From positions 1 to 34,516 of the forward strand of contig DVKZ01000099.1 in assembly GCA_018715775.1 (NCBI GenBank): a DNA stretch of 34,516 bases. The letters run 5' to 3'. The notes below the pieces were generated by a model that saw nothing but the letters and a program-made list of their open reading frames with translations, had not been told where the DNA came from and searched no databases. This stretch comes from Candidatus Fimousia stercorigallinarum. GTDB lineage: Bacteria > Bacillota > Clostridia > Lachnospirales > Lachnospiraceae. The stretch's first letter is position 1, and the number at the start of each line of letters is the position of its first letter. Below, in pieces: positions 5,873 to 13,701 of this stretch. Position numbers and translations under genes: made by a program.

Positions 5873-8020
5873 ATGGCAATTACAATTGCTTTAGCCGGAA
5901 ACCCGAATAGCGGTAAAACAACATTATTTAATGCATTGACGGGTGCGAACCAGTATGTCGGCAACTGGCCTGGGGTAACGGTTGAGAAAAAAGAAGGAAG
6001 ATTAAAAGGAAATAAAGAAGTGGTGATCGCCGATTTGCCGGGTATTTATTCTTTGTCTCCATATACGCTGGAAGAAGTAGTGGCGAGAAATTATCTTATA
6101 AATGAACAGCCGGATGCGATCATCAATATCATTGACGGAACGAACATTGAACGTAACCTCTATCTGACAACACAGTTGGTAGAAATGGGAATTCCGGTTG
6201 TCATGGCAATTAATATGATGGATATTGTCCGTAAAAATGGCGATCAGATTAATGTTTCAGCACTTTCTAAAAAGTTAGGCTGTGAAGTTGTTGAAATTTC
6301 TGCAATAAAAGGGGAAGGCGTGAAAAAAGCAGCAGATCTTGCAGTAAAAGCTGCAAAAGAAAAAAGAGTTGTGAATATTGTTCATGCCTTTGATCCGAAA
6401 GTAGAACGCGTAATTTCTTCGATTGAAGATAAGCTGGGTTCTTCTGTGGCAGAGGAACAGAAACGATTCTTTGCGATCAAATTATTGGAAAGAGATGAAA
6501 AAATCGAAGAAATCCTCACAAAAGTACCGAATGTGGAATCGGAGATCCATGAGATTGAAGCAATTATGGATGATGATACAGAAAGTATCATTACAAATGA
6601 AAGATATGTTTATATTTCCTCGATCATCGGGCAGTGTGTTGCGAAAAAGCGTTCGGCAGGTGAATTGACAACTTCCGATAAAATCGATAAGATTATTACA
6701 AACCGTATTTTAGCGCTGCCGATCTTTGCGGTAGTAATGTTTGCAGTATATTATATTTCGATGGTGTCTGTCGGTACGTTTGCAACAGATTGGACCAATG
6801 ATGTATTGTTTGGAGAAATCATTCCTCCTGCTGTTGCAGGTGCATTGGAATCCATTGGCTGTGCTGCCTGGTTAGAAGGACTGATCGTAGACGGTATTGT
6901 AGCCGGTGTCGGTGCAGTGCTTGGATTTGTCCCTCAGATGTTAGTACTGTTCTTCTTACTTGCTATTTTGGAAGGCTGCGGCTATATGGCACGTATCGCA
7001 TTTATCATGGACCGGATTTTCCGTCGCTTTGGTCTGTCCGGAAAATCTTTTATTCCGATGTTAGTCGGAACAGGATGCGGCGTACCGGGGGTCATGGCAT
7101 CGCGTACGATTGAAAATGAACGCGACAGAAGAATGACCGTTATGACTACGACTTTTGTTCCTTGTGGTGCAAAAATGCCAATTGTAGGTCTGATCGCAGG
7201 TGCTGTATTCGGAGGAGCCGCATGGGTTGCGACGAGTGCATATTTTATCGGATTTGCAGCAATTATTGTTTCCGGTATTATTTTGAAGAAGACGAGATGG
7301 TTTGCTGGAGATCCGGCACCGTTCGTAATGGAGCTGCCGGCATATCATCTTCCGACAATTGGAAGTGTGCTCCGCCAGACCTGGGAACGTGGATGGTCAT
7401 TTATTAAGAAAGCCGGTACGATCATCTTACTTTCTACGATTTTTGTATGGTTTACATCCGGATTTGGATGGGTTGACGGTGAATTCAGAATGTTAGAAGT
7501 ATTGGAAATGGATCACAGTATCCTCGCATCGATCGGAAATGCGATCGCATGGATTTTTGCACCGCTTGGATGGGGTGACTGGAGATCGGCCGTTGCAGCT
7601 TTTACCGGTCTTGTTGCAAAAGAAAATGTTGTTGCTACTTTTGGTATCTTATATGGAGTGGAAGAAGTGGCAGAAGAAGGAAACGAGATCTGGGGCAATC
7701 TTGCAGCCAATATGAGTCAGATCGCAGCGTACTCTTTCTTAGTATTTAACTTATTATGTGCTCCATGTTTTGCAGCAATGGGTGCAATCAAACGTGAAAT
7801 GAATAACACCAGATGGTTCTGGAGAGCGATTGGATATCAGTGTGTGTTTGCATACTTAGTTGCTCTTTGTGTATTCCAGATCGGTTCTGTATTAACAGGA
7901 GGAGGTTTTGGAATTGGAACGATTGCAGCAGTGATCGTCATTGCAGGATTTATCGTGGCATTAGTAAGACCTGCAAAACCGGGTGCATATTTCACAAAAA
8001 AAGAAACTGCAAAATTATAA
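5873..8020 (+). CDS. feoB: Ferrous iron transport GTPase FeoB
   Basis: 715 residues. The N-terminal G domain is complete: G1 GNPNSGKT (9-16), G2 within NWPGVTVEKKEG (31-42), G3 DLPG (54-57), G4 NMMD (114-117) and G5 SAIKGEG. A helical regulatory domain (about 170-260) follows, then a polytopic membrane region from about residue 275 with the paired gate motifs, including GTGCGVPGVMASR and PCGAKMPIVG. FeoB brings Fe(II) across the cytoplasmic membrane. Length and motif order are normal, with no sign of damage. Expression is likely repressed by Fe-Fur through the three boxes upstream. Confidence 0.98.
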   Translation: MAITIALAGNPNSGKTTLFNALTGANQYVGNWPGVTVEKKEGRLKGNKEVVIADLPGIYSLSPYTLEEVVARNYLINEQPDAIINIIDGTNIERNLYLTTQLVEMGIPVVMAINMMDIVRKNGDQINVSALSKKLGCEVVEISAIKGEGVKKAADLAVKAAKEKRVVNIVHAFDPKVERVISSIEDKLGSSVAEEQKRFFAIKLLERDEKIEEILTKVPNVESEIHEIEAIMDDDTESIITNERYVYISSIIGQCVAKKRSAGELTTSDKIDKIITNRILALPIFAVVMFAVYYISMVSVGTFATDWTNDVLFGEIIPPAVAGALESIGCAAWLEGLIVDGIVAGVGAVLGFVPQMLVLFFLLAILEGCGYMARIAFIMDRIFRRFGLSGKSFIPMLVGTGCGVPGVMASRTIENERDRRMTVMTTTFVPCGAKMPIVGLIAGAVFGGAAWVATSAYFIGFAAIIVSGIILKKTRWFAGDPAPFVMELPAYHLPTIGSVLRQTWERGWSFIKKAGTIILLSTIFVWFTSGFGWVDGEFRMLEVLEMDHSILASIGNAIAWIFAPLGWGDWRSAVAAFTGLVAKENVVATFGILYGVEEVAEEGNEIWGNLAANMSQIAAYSFLVFNLLCAPCFAAMGAIKREMNNTRWFWRAIGYQCVFAYLVALCVFQIGSVLTGGGFGIGTIAAVIVIAGFIVALVRPAKPGAYFTKKETAKL

Positions 8021-8052
8021 ATAGAATCCTTTTAAATCATTATATCCATGAA

Positions 8053-8072
8053 AGCCTGCCGGTTTCGGCGGG
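8053..8072 (+). other. Hairpin between feoB and the small downstream gene
   Basis: GCCTGCCG / CGGCGGGC around a four-base loop forms a GC-rich stem, but no T tract follows. It may stabilise the feoB message or reduce read-through into the small membrane protein gene. Confidence 0.5.
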
Positions 8073-8114
8073 CATTTATGGTGTTTCATATTTTGAAATA
8101 CAGGAGGTGTCAGG

Positions 8115-8273
8115 ATGGGTACGATTGTAGTGCTTGCCATCTTACTGATCGTAGTTGGTCTCGTTATAAGAAGTATGTATAAAGATAAAAAAGCAGGAAA
8201 ATCGCTGCAGTGCGGCGTAGACTGCAGACATTGCGGAGGACATTGTTCTCAGATGCATATGGATAAAAAGTAA
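8115..8273 (+). CDS. FeoB-associated Cys-rich membrane protein
   Basis: 52 residues. One N-terminal membrane helix (GTIVVLAILLIVVGLVI, residues 2-18) is followed by a basic linker and a Cys cluster, CGVDCRHCGGHC, containing four cysteines. This is the layout of the small FeoB-associated Cys-rich proteins found after feoB in many Firmicutes. A role in iron handling at the membrane is presumed from family context, but the mechanism is not known to me. AGGAGG lies just upstream of the start. Confidence 0.9.
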   Translation: MGTIVVLAILLIVVGLVIRSMYKDKKAGKSLQCGVDCRHCGGHCSQMHMDKK

Positions 8274-8289
8274 AGAGCTTGTATGAGCG

Positions 8290-8331
8290 AAAAGCATAAG
8301 TATCGAACGATCGAAACTTATGCTTTTCTTG
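8290..8331 (+). terminator. Intrinsic terminator of the feo operon
   Basis: Perfect 12-base stem AAAAGCATAAGT / ACTTATGCTTTT (8290-8301 and 8316-8327) with a 14-base loop, ending in TTTTCTT, 17 bases after the last feo gene. Confidence 0.9.
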
Positions 8332-8422
8332 TGCAAAAGCTGCGAAGGGGGGCCGGTAAAAAGAATCAAAAAAGCCCTAAAACATCTTTCTCATAACGGA
8401 AAAAATTTGTTACAAAAAAAAT

Positions 8423-8474
8423 ATTACAAAAATATTACAAAGTTATTTACAAATCGTTATTATTGTGTTATTAT
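8423..8474 (+). promoter_or_regulatory. Promoter with WalR-like direct repeat, first hydrolase gene
   Basis: TTTACA (8446-8451), 17 bases, TATTAT (8469-8474). Upstream are two ATTACA repeats (8423-8428 and 8434-8439) spaced by five bases, which on the reverse strand read TGTAAT-N5-TGTAAT. That is the published direct-repeat pattern for WalR (YycF), the essential cell-wall response regulator. The same arrangement, with the same 6-base gap to the -35, precedes the second hydrolase gene. Confidence 0.75.
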
Positions 8475-8512
8475 GTATAACGTAATAGTTAAGAATGTTG
8501 GAGGAAGATGAA

Positions 8513-9163
8513 ATGAATAAATATAAAACGCTGCATTTAAAATTTGTAACTTTTATTTTAACATTAATTATGACTATCGGAATGATCTATATCGGAGAAG
8601 CAAAAGATACATACGCTGCTTATAAAAGATATGTTACGGCATCATCATTAGCAATCCGTACAAAAGCATCTTCCAGTTCAAAGAAAGTAGGTTCTTATAA
8701 AAAAGGGAAGAAGATTACTTGTTATGGGAAAAAAGGAAATTGGACAAAAGTAAAATACAAAGGGAAAACTCGCTACGTATATACAAAATATTTATCAAAA
8801 TCAAAACCAAAAAAAGTAACCGGATCACAGGTTGCAACTTATGCAAAAAAATTTGTCGGCAATCCATATAAGTATGGAGGAACAAGTTTAACAAAAGGTA
8901 CTGACTGCTCCGGATTTACACAGTCCGTATATAAACATTTCGGATACAGTATTCCTAGAACTTCATCCAGCCAGAGAAGTGCTGGTAAGAAAGTAAGCTG
9001 GTCAAAGAAACAAAAAGGTGATATTATTTGTTATGATGGACATGTAGCAATCTATATTGGCAGCAACAAAATTGTTCATGCAAGTAATAAGAAAGACGGA
9101 ATTAAGATCACCTCACCGGCAAATTACCGAAAAGTTCTCTCCGTTCGAAGAATTATTAAATAA
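8513..9163 (+). CDS. Secreted SH3-NlpC/P60 cell wall hydrolase, copy 1
   Basis: 216 residues. An N-terminal signal peptide (hydrophobic stretch about 11-28) is followed by a bacterial SH3 domain (about 38-97), a basic Lys/Ser-rich linker and an NlpC/P60 peptidase domain (about 104-216). The catalytic triad is visible as Cys132 in DCSGF, His177 in GHVAIYIG and His189 in IVHAS. Such proteins cut peptide bonds in peptidoglycan stems, usually near gamma-D-Glu. The start at 8513 follows GGAGGAAG with good spacing; an ATG at 8495 lies inside that site. The downstream gene is a close tandem duplicate. A WalR-type repeat in the promoter fits a wall-remodelling role. Confidence 0.93.
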   Translation: MNKYKTLHLKFVTFILTLIMTIGMIYIGEAKDTYAAYKRYVTASSLAIRTKASSSSKKVGSYKKGKKITCYGKKGNWTKVKYKGKTRYVYTKYLSKSKPKKVTGSQVATYAKKFVGNPYKYGGTSLTKGTDCSGFTQSVYKHFGYSIPRTSSSQRSAGKKVSWSKKQKGDIICYDGHVAIYIGSNKIVHASNKKDGIKITSPANYRKVLSVRRIIK

Positions 9164-9190
9164 AATGTGAACAAAATATAAAAAATAAAA

Positions 9191-9249
9191 GATTCTTCTT
9201 TTGTATCATTTGGCTTAATAAGCCGGATGAGCAAAAGGAGAATTTTTTT
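9191..9249 (+). terminator. Intrinsic terminator between the two hydrolase genes
   Basis: ATTCTTCTTTTG (9192-9203) pairs with CAAAAGGAGAAT (9232-9243) with one G-U, enclosing an inner GGCTT / AAGCC hairpin and running into seven T. It separates the two copies, so each has its own promoter. Confidence 0.85.
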
Positions 9250-9301
9250 ATTACATAAATATTACAAAGGTATTTACAAATGATGATGATTATGTTATTA
9301 T
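9250..9301 (+). promoter_or_regulatory. Promoter with WalR-like direct repeat, second hydrolase gene
   Basis: ATTACA-N5-ATTACA (9250-9255 and 9261-9266), six bases, TTTACA (9273-9278), a 17-base spacer, TATTAT (9296-9301). The geometry equals that of the first copy although the intervening bases differ, which suggests the control site has been kept by selection. The first ATTACA overlaps the T tract of the preceding terminator. Confidence 0.75.
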
Positions 9302-9337
9302 GGTCCTCGTGAGTTAACAAATTTGGAGGAAAATAGA

Positions 9338-9994
9338 ATGAATGAACATAGATTATTACATATAAAATTAGCAACACTTGTTTTAGCATTGATCATGGCT
9401 GTTGGAATGATTTATGCTGGTGGACAGAGAGAAACTTATGCGTCATATAAGAGATATGTAACGGCTTCTTCTCTTGCGATTCGTACGAAAGCATCATCCA
9501 GTTCCAAACAGGTTGGATCTTATAAAAAAGGAAAGAAGATCACATGTTACGGCACAAAAGGAAACTGGACTAAGGTAAAATATAAAGGCAAAACAAGATA
9601 TGTATATACAAGCTATTTATCTAAGACAAAATCATCGTCTTCATCTTCGAAAGGACAGCAGGTAGCAAATTATGCAAAACAGTTTGTCGGCAATCCATAT
9701 AAATATGGTGGAACAAGCTTAACAAATGGAGCGGATTGTTCCGGATTTACACAGTCTGTATATAAACATTTTGGATATAGTATTCCGAGAACATCATCCA
9801 GTCAGAGAAGTGCCGGTACAAAAGTAAGCTGGTCTAATAAAAAAGTGGGTGACTTGATTTGCTATGATGGACATGTAGCAATTTACATTGGTAATAATAA
9901 GATTGTCCATGCAAGTAATGCAAAAACAGGAATTAAAATTACATCTCCTGCGAACTATCGAAAAGTTCTTTCAGTTAGAAGGATTGTGAAGTAG
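9338..9994 (+). CDS. Secreted SH3-NlpC/P60 cell wall hydrolase, copy 2
   Basis: 218 residues, nearly identical in layout and sequence to the gene upstream: signal peptide, SH3 domain beginning YKRYVTASSLAIRTKASSSS, linker, and an NlpC/P60 domain with DCSGF, GHVAIYIG and IVHAS. The copies differ mainly in the signal peptide and the Ser-rich linker. Many codons differ at the third position, so the duplication is not very recent. The start at 9338 has GGAGG eight bases upstream. Two paralogues with separate promoters may give dosage or differ in cleavage preference or timing (inference). Confidence 0.93.
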   Translation: MNEHRLLHIKLATLVLALIMAVGMIYAGGQRETYASYKRYVTASSLAIRTKASSSSKQVGSYKKGKKITCYGTKGNWTKVKYKGKTRYVYTSYLSKTKSSSSSSKGQQVANYAKQFVGNPYKYGGTSLTNGADCSGFTQSVYKHFGYSIPRTSSSQRSAGTKVSWSNKKVGDLICYDGHVAIYIGNNKIVHASNAKTGIKITSPANYRKVLSVRRIVK

Positions 9995-10010
9995 TTAGAA
10001 AAGAAAGATT

Positions 10011-10069
10011 CTTCTTCCGAGCAAGTGTGACTGCGGGCAAGTGCAGCATAAGCAGTCCACCGGGGGAAG
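10011..10069 (+). ncRNA. Unclassified structured RNA in the 3' region of hydrolase copy 2
   Basis: CTTCTTCCG (10011-10019) pairs over its whole length with CGGGGGAAG (10061-10069), with two G-U pairs. Directly inside it, GTG-t-GACTGC (10025-10034) pairs with GCAGTCCAC (10052-10060). The 5' strand carries a five-base AGCAA bulge, and the apical loop has 17 bases. A strong terminator follows one base later. No gene on this strand follows for 1.5 kb, so it is not a leader of anything nearby. It could be a processed 3' RNA, a regulatory element, or only a stable message end. Confidence 0.4.
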
Positions 10070-10070
10070 G

Positions 10071-10119
10071 GCCGTCCTGAAACGCACTGGCGTTTGAACG
10101 AACAGGACGGCTTTTTTTT
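10071..10119 (+). terminator. Intrinsic terminator after hydrolase copy 2
   Basis: GCCGTCCTG (10071-10079) pairs perfectly with CAGGACGGC (10103-10111), with an inner AAACG / CGTTT stem, followed by eight T. The opposing MATE gene ends 11 bases later. Confidence 0.95.
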
Positions 10120-10129
10120 GCAATATTTT

Positions 10130-11476
10130 TTATTTTGTAATATTTTTTACCCAACGGTATCTGCGGTAATACCAGATTTCAACCGGCATTTTGGTAAATT
10201 CGTCCAGGTTGAGGAGCAGATAGACAGCCGGGACCGGAAGATTTAAGAAGAAAGCTGCGAGAAATCCCAGGGGAACGATGATGCACCACATGTTGATCGT
10301 ATCGCAGATCAGACCAAAACGGGTGTCGCCGCCGGCGCTGAAGATACCGCCGATCACGGTGGAGCTAAAGGATTTTCCAATCATATAACAGGAGCAGATC
10401 AGTAGCATGGATCTTAAGTATTCATGAGCCTGAGGGGTTAAATTACCTGCAAATTTAAGGACCAGAGGAATACAGGAAAATAAGATCATACAGGACCCTG
10501 CTCCGGCCGCCAAGGAAATAAGACACATCTTATTTCCTAATTTTTTTGCTTTTTGCAGATGTCCCTGTCCAAGTTCATTTCCGATTAAAATACCGGTTCC
10601 GGTGCCGATTCCGAGACAGAGACAGGCGGACATATTTTTTGCAATTTGTGCGATTGAATTTGCGGCAACCGCATCTGTTCCGAGGTGTCCCATAATAATG
10701 GAAGTCATCGTAAATCCGCATCCCCAGATTACCTGATTGGCGAGGGAAGGCCATGTATAATGAATGTAATCCTTTTGAAGCCAGAGGGGCGGATGCAGGA
10801 GATTCTTTATGCCGATGCGAATCTCGGACTGCCGCGCATTTTCAAAAAAGGTCAGACATAGTTCAACTCCGCGTGATATCGTCGTGGCAATGGCAGCACC
10901 TGCAATTCCAAGTTTTGGAAATCCAAAGAGGCCGAAAATCAGGAGTGAATTTAAAAGAATGTTTAGTATAACAGCGACGGAACCGTACATAGTGCTTAGA
11001 ATTGCACGATCTGTATTTTTCATAATGCACAGATACATCTGTGAGATTCCCATAAACAAGTATGAGAGAGCAGTGATTCTTAAATAGGAAGCGCCGAGCC
11101 GGATTAAAACCGCATCATTTGTAAAAATCTTCATTAGAAAAACCGGTTGGAATAAAGCAGCTGAAGTAAAGATCAGTGAGATCAGTACGGAAAAACGTAA
11201 AGTGATGCCGAGAATTTCTTCAATACGTTTTTTTTCGCCTTTTCCCCAATATTGTGCGGCAAGCACCGTTTCTCCAATGGAAAAAGAACCGAGAAACAGA
11301 CTTAAGACAAAGGAAACCTGTCCGGCAAGAGATACCGCAGACAGGGAATCCTGGTTGAGAAATCCGAGCATAAGGGCATCGGATGCGCTCACAAGTGCCG
11401 TCATAAAGTTTTGAAGTGCCATGGGGAGCACTAAAATAAATAATTTTTTAAACAGGATTTTATTTTCTGAATGCAT
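10130..11476 (-). CDS. MATE-family multidrug/Na+ antiporter
   Basis: 448 residues and about 12 membrane helices in two homologous halves, as in the MATE efflux family, which exports cationic drugs or metabolites using Na+ or H+ gradients. Recognisable segments are LFILVLPMALQNFMTALVSASDALMLGFL near the start, the AAQYWGKGEK loop in the first half and GTGTGILIGNELGQGHLQKAKKLG in the second. I place the start at residue MHSENK (11476), because GAAGGAGC stands nine bases before it. An in-frame ATG 60 bases further up has no good site. The gene is transcribed against its neighbours, alone. The substrate cannot be told. Confidence 0.93.
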   Translation of the reverse strand: MHSENKILFKKLFILVLPMALQNFMTALVSASDALMLGFLNQDSLSAVSLAGQVSFVLSLFLGSFSIGETVLAAQYWGKGEKKRIEEILGITLRFSVLISLIFTSAALFQPVFLMKIFTNDAVLIRLGASYLRITALSYLFMGISQMYLCIMKNTDRAILSTMYGSVAVILNILLNSLLIFGLFGFPKLGIAGAAIATTISRGVELCLTFFENARQSEIRIGIKNLLHPPLWLQKDYIHYTWPSLANQVIWGCGFTMTSIIMGHLGTDAVAANSIAQIAKNMSACLCLGIGTGTGILIGNELGQGHLQKAKKLGNKMCLISLAAGAGSCMILFSCIPLVLKFAGNLTPQAHEYLRSMLLICSCYMIGKSFSSTVIGGIFSAGGDTRFGLICDTINMWCIIVPLGFLAAFFLNLPVPAVYLLLNLDEFTKMPVEIWYYRRYRWVKNITK

Positions 11477-11507
11477 GGGTAAAGCTCCTTCTATGTATTC
11501 TTTTGCT

Positions 11508-11536
11508 ATTTTATAATATTTGAATACGCGAGACAA
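11508..11536 (-). promoter_or_regulatory. Promoter of the MATE gene
   Basis: On the reverse strand TTGTCT (11536-11531), a 17-base spacer and TAAAAT (11513-11508) lie about 30 bases before the start codon at 11476. Confidence 0.6.
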
Positions 11537-11654
11537 GAAAAGAATGGAAAAACGGAAGAAAAAGTATGAGGAAAATACATGGAAGAATCAGTAAAAATAT
11601 GATAAGATGGTAATAACGCAGAGGGTAGTATGCAAGAGGAAAGGATGATCTATC

Positions 11655-12851
11655 ATGGAGAAAGATAGAAAACAAAATTCCATAACGATCGCAGTTACTG
11701 CAGACCTGCATTTATTGGCAAATCGGCTTCATGATACCGGAGAAGCATTTCTACGTATGCATGATAATGGGGATGGAAAGCAGATGAAGAACGGGACGAG
11801 GATCATTCATCAGATGCTTTCTGATATTCGGGAACTGAACCCTGATGCTTTGCTGATTGCCGGAGATCTGACATTAAATGGAGAGCGGGCAAGCCACGAG
11901 GAGATTACGGAGCAGCTAAGAATAATAAGAGAGCAGGGAATTTCTGTCTATGTTTTGCCCGGAAATCACGATATTGGACGTCCGGATGCCAAAGGATACT
12001 TTGAAGATCAGGTTTTTTCGGTGCCGACGATCACTGAGCGGGAATTTGCAGCCTTGTACGAAGAATTTGGATATGGACAGGCGATTTCCAGGGATCCGAA
12101 TAGTTTAAGCTATGTAGCAAAACTGTCTGATGAGAATTGGCTGTTTTGTCTGGATAATTGCTGCCGGATCAACGGAGTTCCGGAGCATTATGGGGAACTG
12201 TCGGAGGATACGATGACATGGCTTTTCGAAATGCTGAAAAAGGCGAGAGAGATTGGCGTATTTCCGATTGTTGCAGGGCATTATAATCTTGCCTATCATA
12301 ATAAAGTCTTTAAATATGGATTTACGATGCGTAATTATGATGAAGTTGGGGAATTACTGCGAAAATACAATACGGTTTTGTATTTAAGTGGACATATGCA
12401 TATGCAGCACATGAAGTTTCAATCCGGTATCGTAGATATTGCAACTTCTTCTCCGGCAACTTATCCGCATCAGTTTGGAGTACTTCAGATGGAACATGGA
12501 AATAAGGCGTATTATCAGACGCAGATGATTCGCATGGATCGGGCGGAAAGAGAAGGATTCCGATGGTTTTATCAAAATAAATTTAAGTGGCAGGTCTTAA
12601 ATGAGCTGGAACATAAGTCGAATCTCACAAAAGAGGAAAAAGAACGGATGGCGGATTTTGCGGCGAAGATGAATCTATTTTATTTTTCAGGACATTTTTA
12701 TATGTTGGAAGCGGAACTTGGAAATTCAGAAGAGTGGGCATTATGGATTGAAAAAGGAAATGATATATTCTTTTACTCGTACCTGAAGAGCATGATTTAT
12801 GATTCGATGCGGAATCATAATATCTATACGGATTTAATCAGGGAAAAGTGA
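11655..12851 (+). CDS. Calcineurin-like metallophosphoesterase
   Basis: 398 residues. The two-metal phosphoesterase motifs appear in order: TADLH (about 15-19), IAGDLTLNGERAS (about 73), LPGNHDIGRP (about 105), the GHYNLAYHN histidine motif (about 213) and LSGHMHMQHM (about 247). There is no signal peptide, so it acts in the cytosol. About 130 residues after the last motif form a C-terminal extension seen in clostridial members. The substrate is unknown. It overlaps the next gene, a Crp/Fnr regulator, by four bases, so the two are made together. A cyclic-nucleotide phosphodiesterase role is tempting but unsupported, because the regulator lacks a cAMP-binding cassette. Confidence 0.88.
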   Translation: MEKDRKQNSITIAVTADLHLLANRLHDTGEAFLRMHDNGDGKQMKNGTRIIHQMLSDIRELNPDALLIAGDLTLNGERASHEEITEQLRIIREQGISVYVLPGNHDIGRPDAKGYFEDQVFSVPTITEREFAALYEEFGYGQAISRDPNSLSYVAKLSDENWLFCLDNCCRINGVPEHYGELSEDTMTWLFEMLKKAREIGVFPIVAGHYNLAYHNKVFKYGFTMRNYDEVGELLRKYNTVLYLSGHMHMQHMKFQSGIVDIATSSPATYPHQFGVLQMEHGNKAYYQTQMIRMDRAEREGFRWFYQNKFKWQVLNELEHKSNLTKEEKERMADFAAKMNLFYFSGHFYMLEAELGNSEEWALWIEKGNDIFFYSYLKSMIYDSMRNHNIYTDLIREK

Positions 12852-13612
12852 TAGATGATATCGGCAGTTTTGACAACAGGGAGAGTCTTGAAAATCATAT
12901 GAAAAACGATAATTTATTATGCCAGATGGATTGTTTTAAAGGTGTTGGAAACGATTCACTCAATCTTTTATGGAAAAAGGGAAAAGTAGTAACTTATAAG
13001 AAAAATCAGACGATCTTCCGGGCAAAGGAGACAGTACAGAATATATATGTTCTTCTTTCCGGGAAAACGATAATTTACAATTTGACGCATGCCGGAAAGA
13101 GGAAAATCTTATTCATTTTCGGAAAGGGAACGTTGTTAAATGAGCATGTGTTTGATGATCATGTAACATCGTTTTATTGTGAAGCGATTGAGAACTGTAC
13201 AGTCTTTGTCATCCAAATGGAAGTATTTATGGAATGCATGAAAAAAGATTTTTTGTTGATAAAATCAGTGCTTAATGCGCAGGAGCGGAAAATGTGGAGA
13301 CTGGGGCATCAGTTGAAAAACACCGTCGGGAGTATTTATATGGAACGAAAGCTTGCGGCAAAGTTGTGGAAACTGGCAAGAGATTTCGGTATTGAACGGC
13401 CGGAGGGAATTGAGATTGACATTAATATGACGATCACATTTCTTGCAGATATGCTCGGAGCTCCGAGAGAGACAACTTCTAAGACCTGCAAGGCGTTATC
13501 GGACTATGGACTGATTTCGATGAAGAAAAAACGGATCACAATCGTTGATCCTGCACGAGTCTCGCATTTTTATAAAACAGGAGAGATTCAGCAAAAGAAA
13601 AATGATAAATGA
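12848..13612 (+). CDS. Crp/Fnr-family transcription regulator
   Basis: 254 residues. A cyclic-nucleotide-binding-like beta barrel (about 40-130), a dimerisation helix and a C-terminal winged helix (about 170-245). The recognition helix reads PRETTSKTCKAL, with Arg207, Glu208 and Lys212 at the positions of E. coli CRP Arg180, Glu181 and Arg185, so a TGTGA-type half-site is expected rather than the TTGAT of Fnr. The barrel lacks the GE...RS phosphate cassette that holds cAMP, so the signal is probably something else. Cysteines at 25, 29, 111, 117 and 130 could serve redox or Fe-S sensing (speculative). The GTG start overlaps the preceding stop as GTGA, with AGGG upstream. An ATG at 12899 is the alternative. 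A TGTGA-N6-TCACA site lies 57 bases after its stop codon. Confidence 0.88.
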   Translation: MIDDIGSFDNRESLENHMKNDNLLCQMDCFKGVGNDSLNLLWKKGKVVTYKKNQTIFRAKETVQNIYVLLSGKTIIYNLTHAGKRKILFIFGKGTLLNEHVFDDHVTSFYCEAIENCTVFVIQMEVFMECMKKDFLLIKSVLNAQERKMWRLGHQLKNTVGSIYMERKLAAKLWKLARDFGIERPEGIEIDINMTITFLADMLGAPRETTSKTCKALSDYGLISMKKKRITIVDPARVSHFYKTGEIQQKKNDK

Positions 13613-13664
13613 AATCTATGATCTGATAGGGAAATTGTTCGAAAAATAATAGATTTAAGAAATG

Positions 13665-13695
13665 ATTCTGTGACCGATGTCACAGAATTTTTTTT
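13665..13695 (+). terminator. Terminator of the Crp/Fnr gene, overlapping an operator
   Basis: Perfect ten-base stem ATTCTGTGAC / GTCACAGAAT with a CGAT loop and eight T. The inner part of the same palindrome is the Crp-type operator described separately. Confidence 0.93.
13669..13684 (+). promoter_or_regulatory. Crp-type operator of the asr operon
   Basis: TGTGACCGATGTCACA is a perfect TGTGA-N6-TCACA palindrome. Its centre (13676.5) falls about 41.5 bases before the start point expected from the -10 at 13706-13711, the standard class II activator position. The neighbouring regulator has the matching recognition residues. Confidence 0.75.
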
Positions 13696-13701
13696 GCCAG
13701 A

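Noticed and set aside
8053..8072. A terminator after feoB.
   Set aside because: The hairpin lacks a T tract, and the Cys-rich FeoB partner follows, so it is listed only as a hairpin.
11655..13612. A cAMP phosphodiesterase plus cAMP receptor pair.
   Set aside because: The regulator's barrel lacks the residues that hold cAMP, so this stays a weak idea rather than an annotation.
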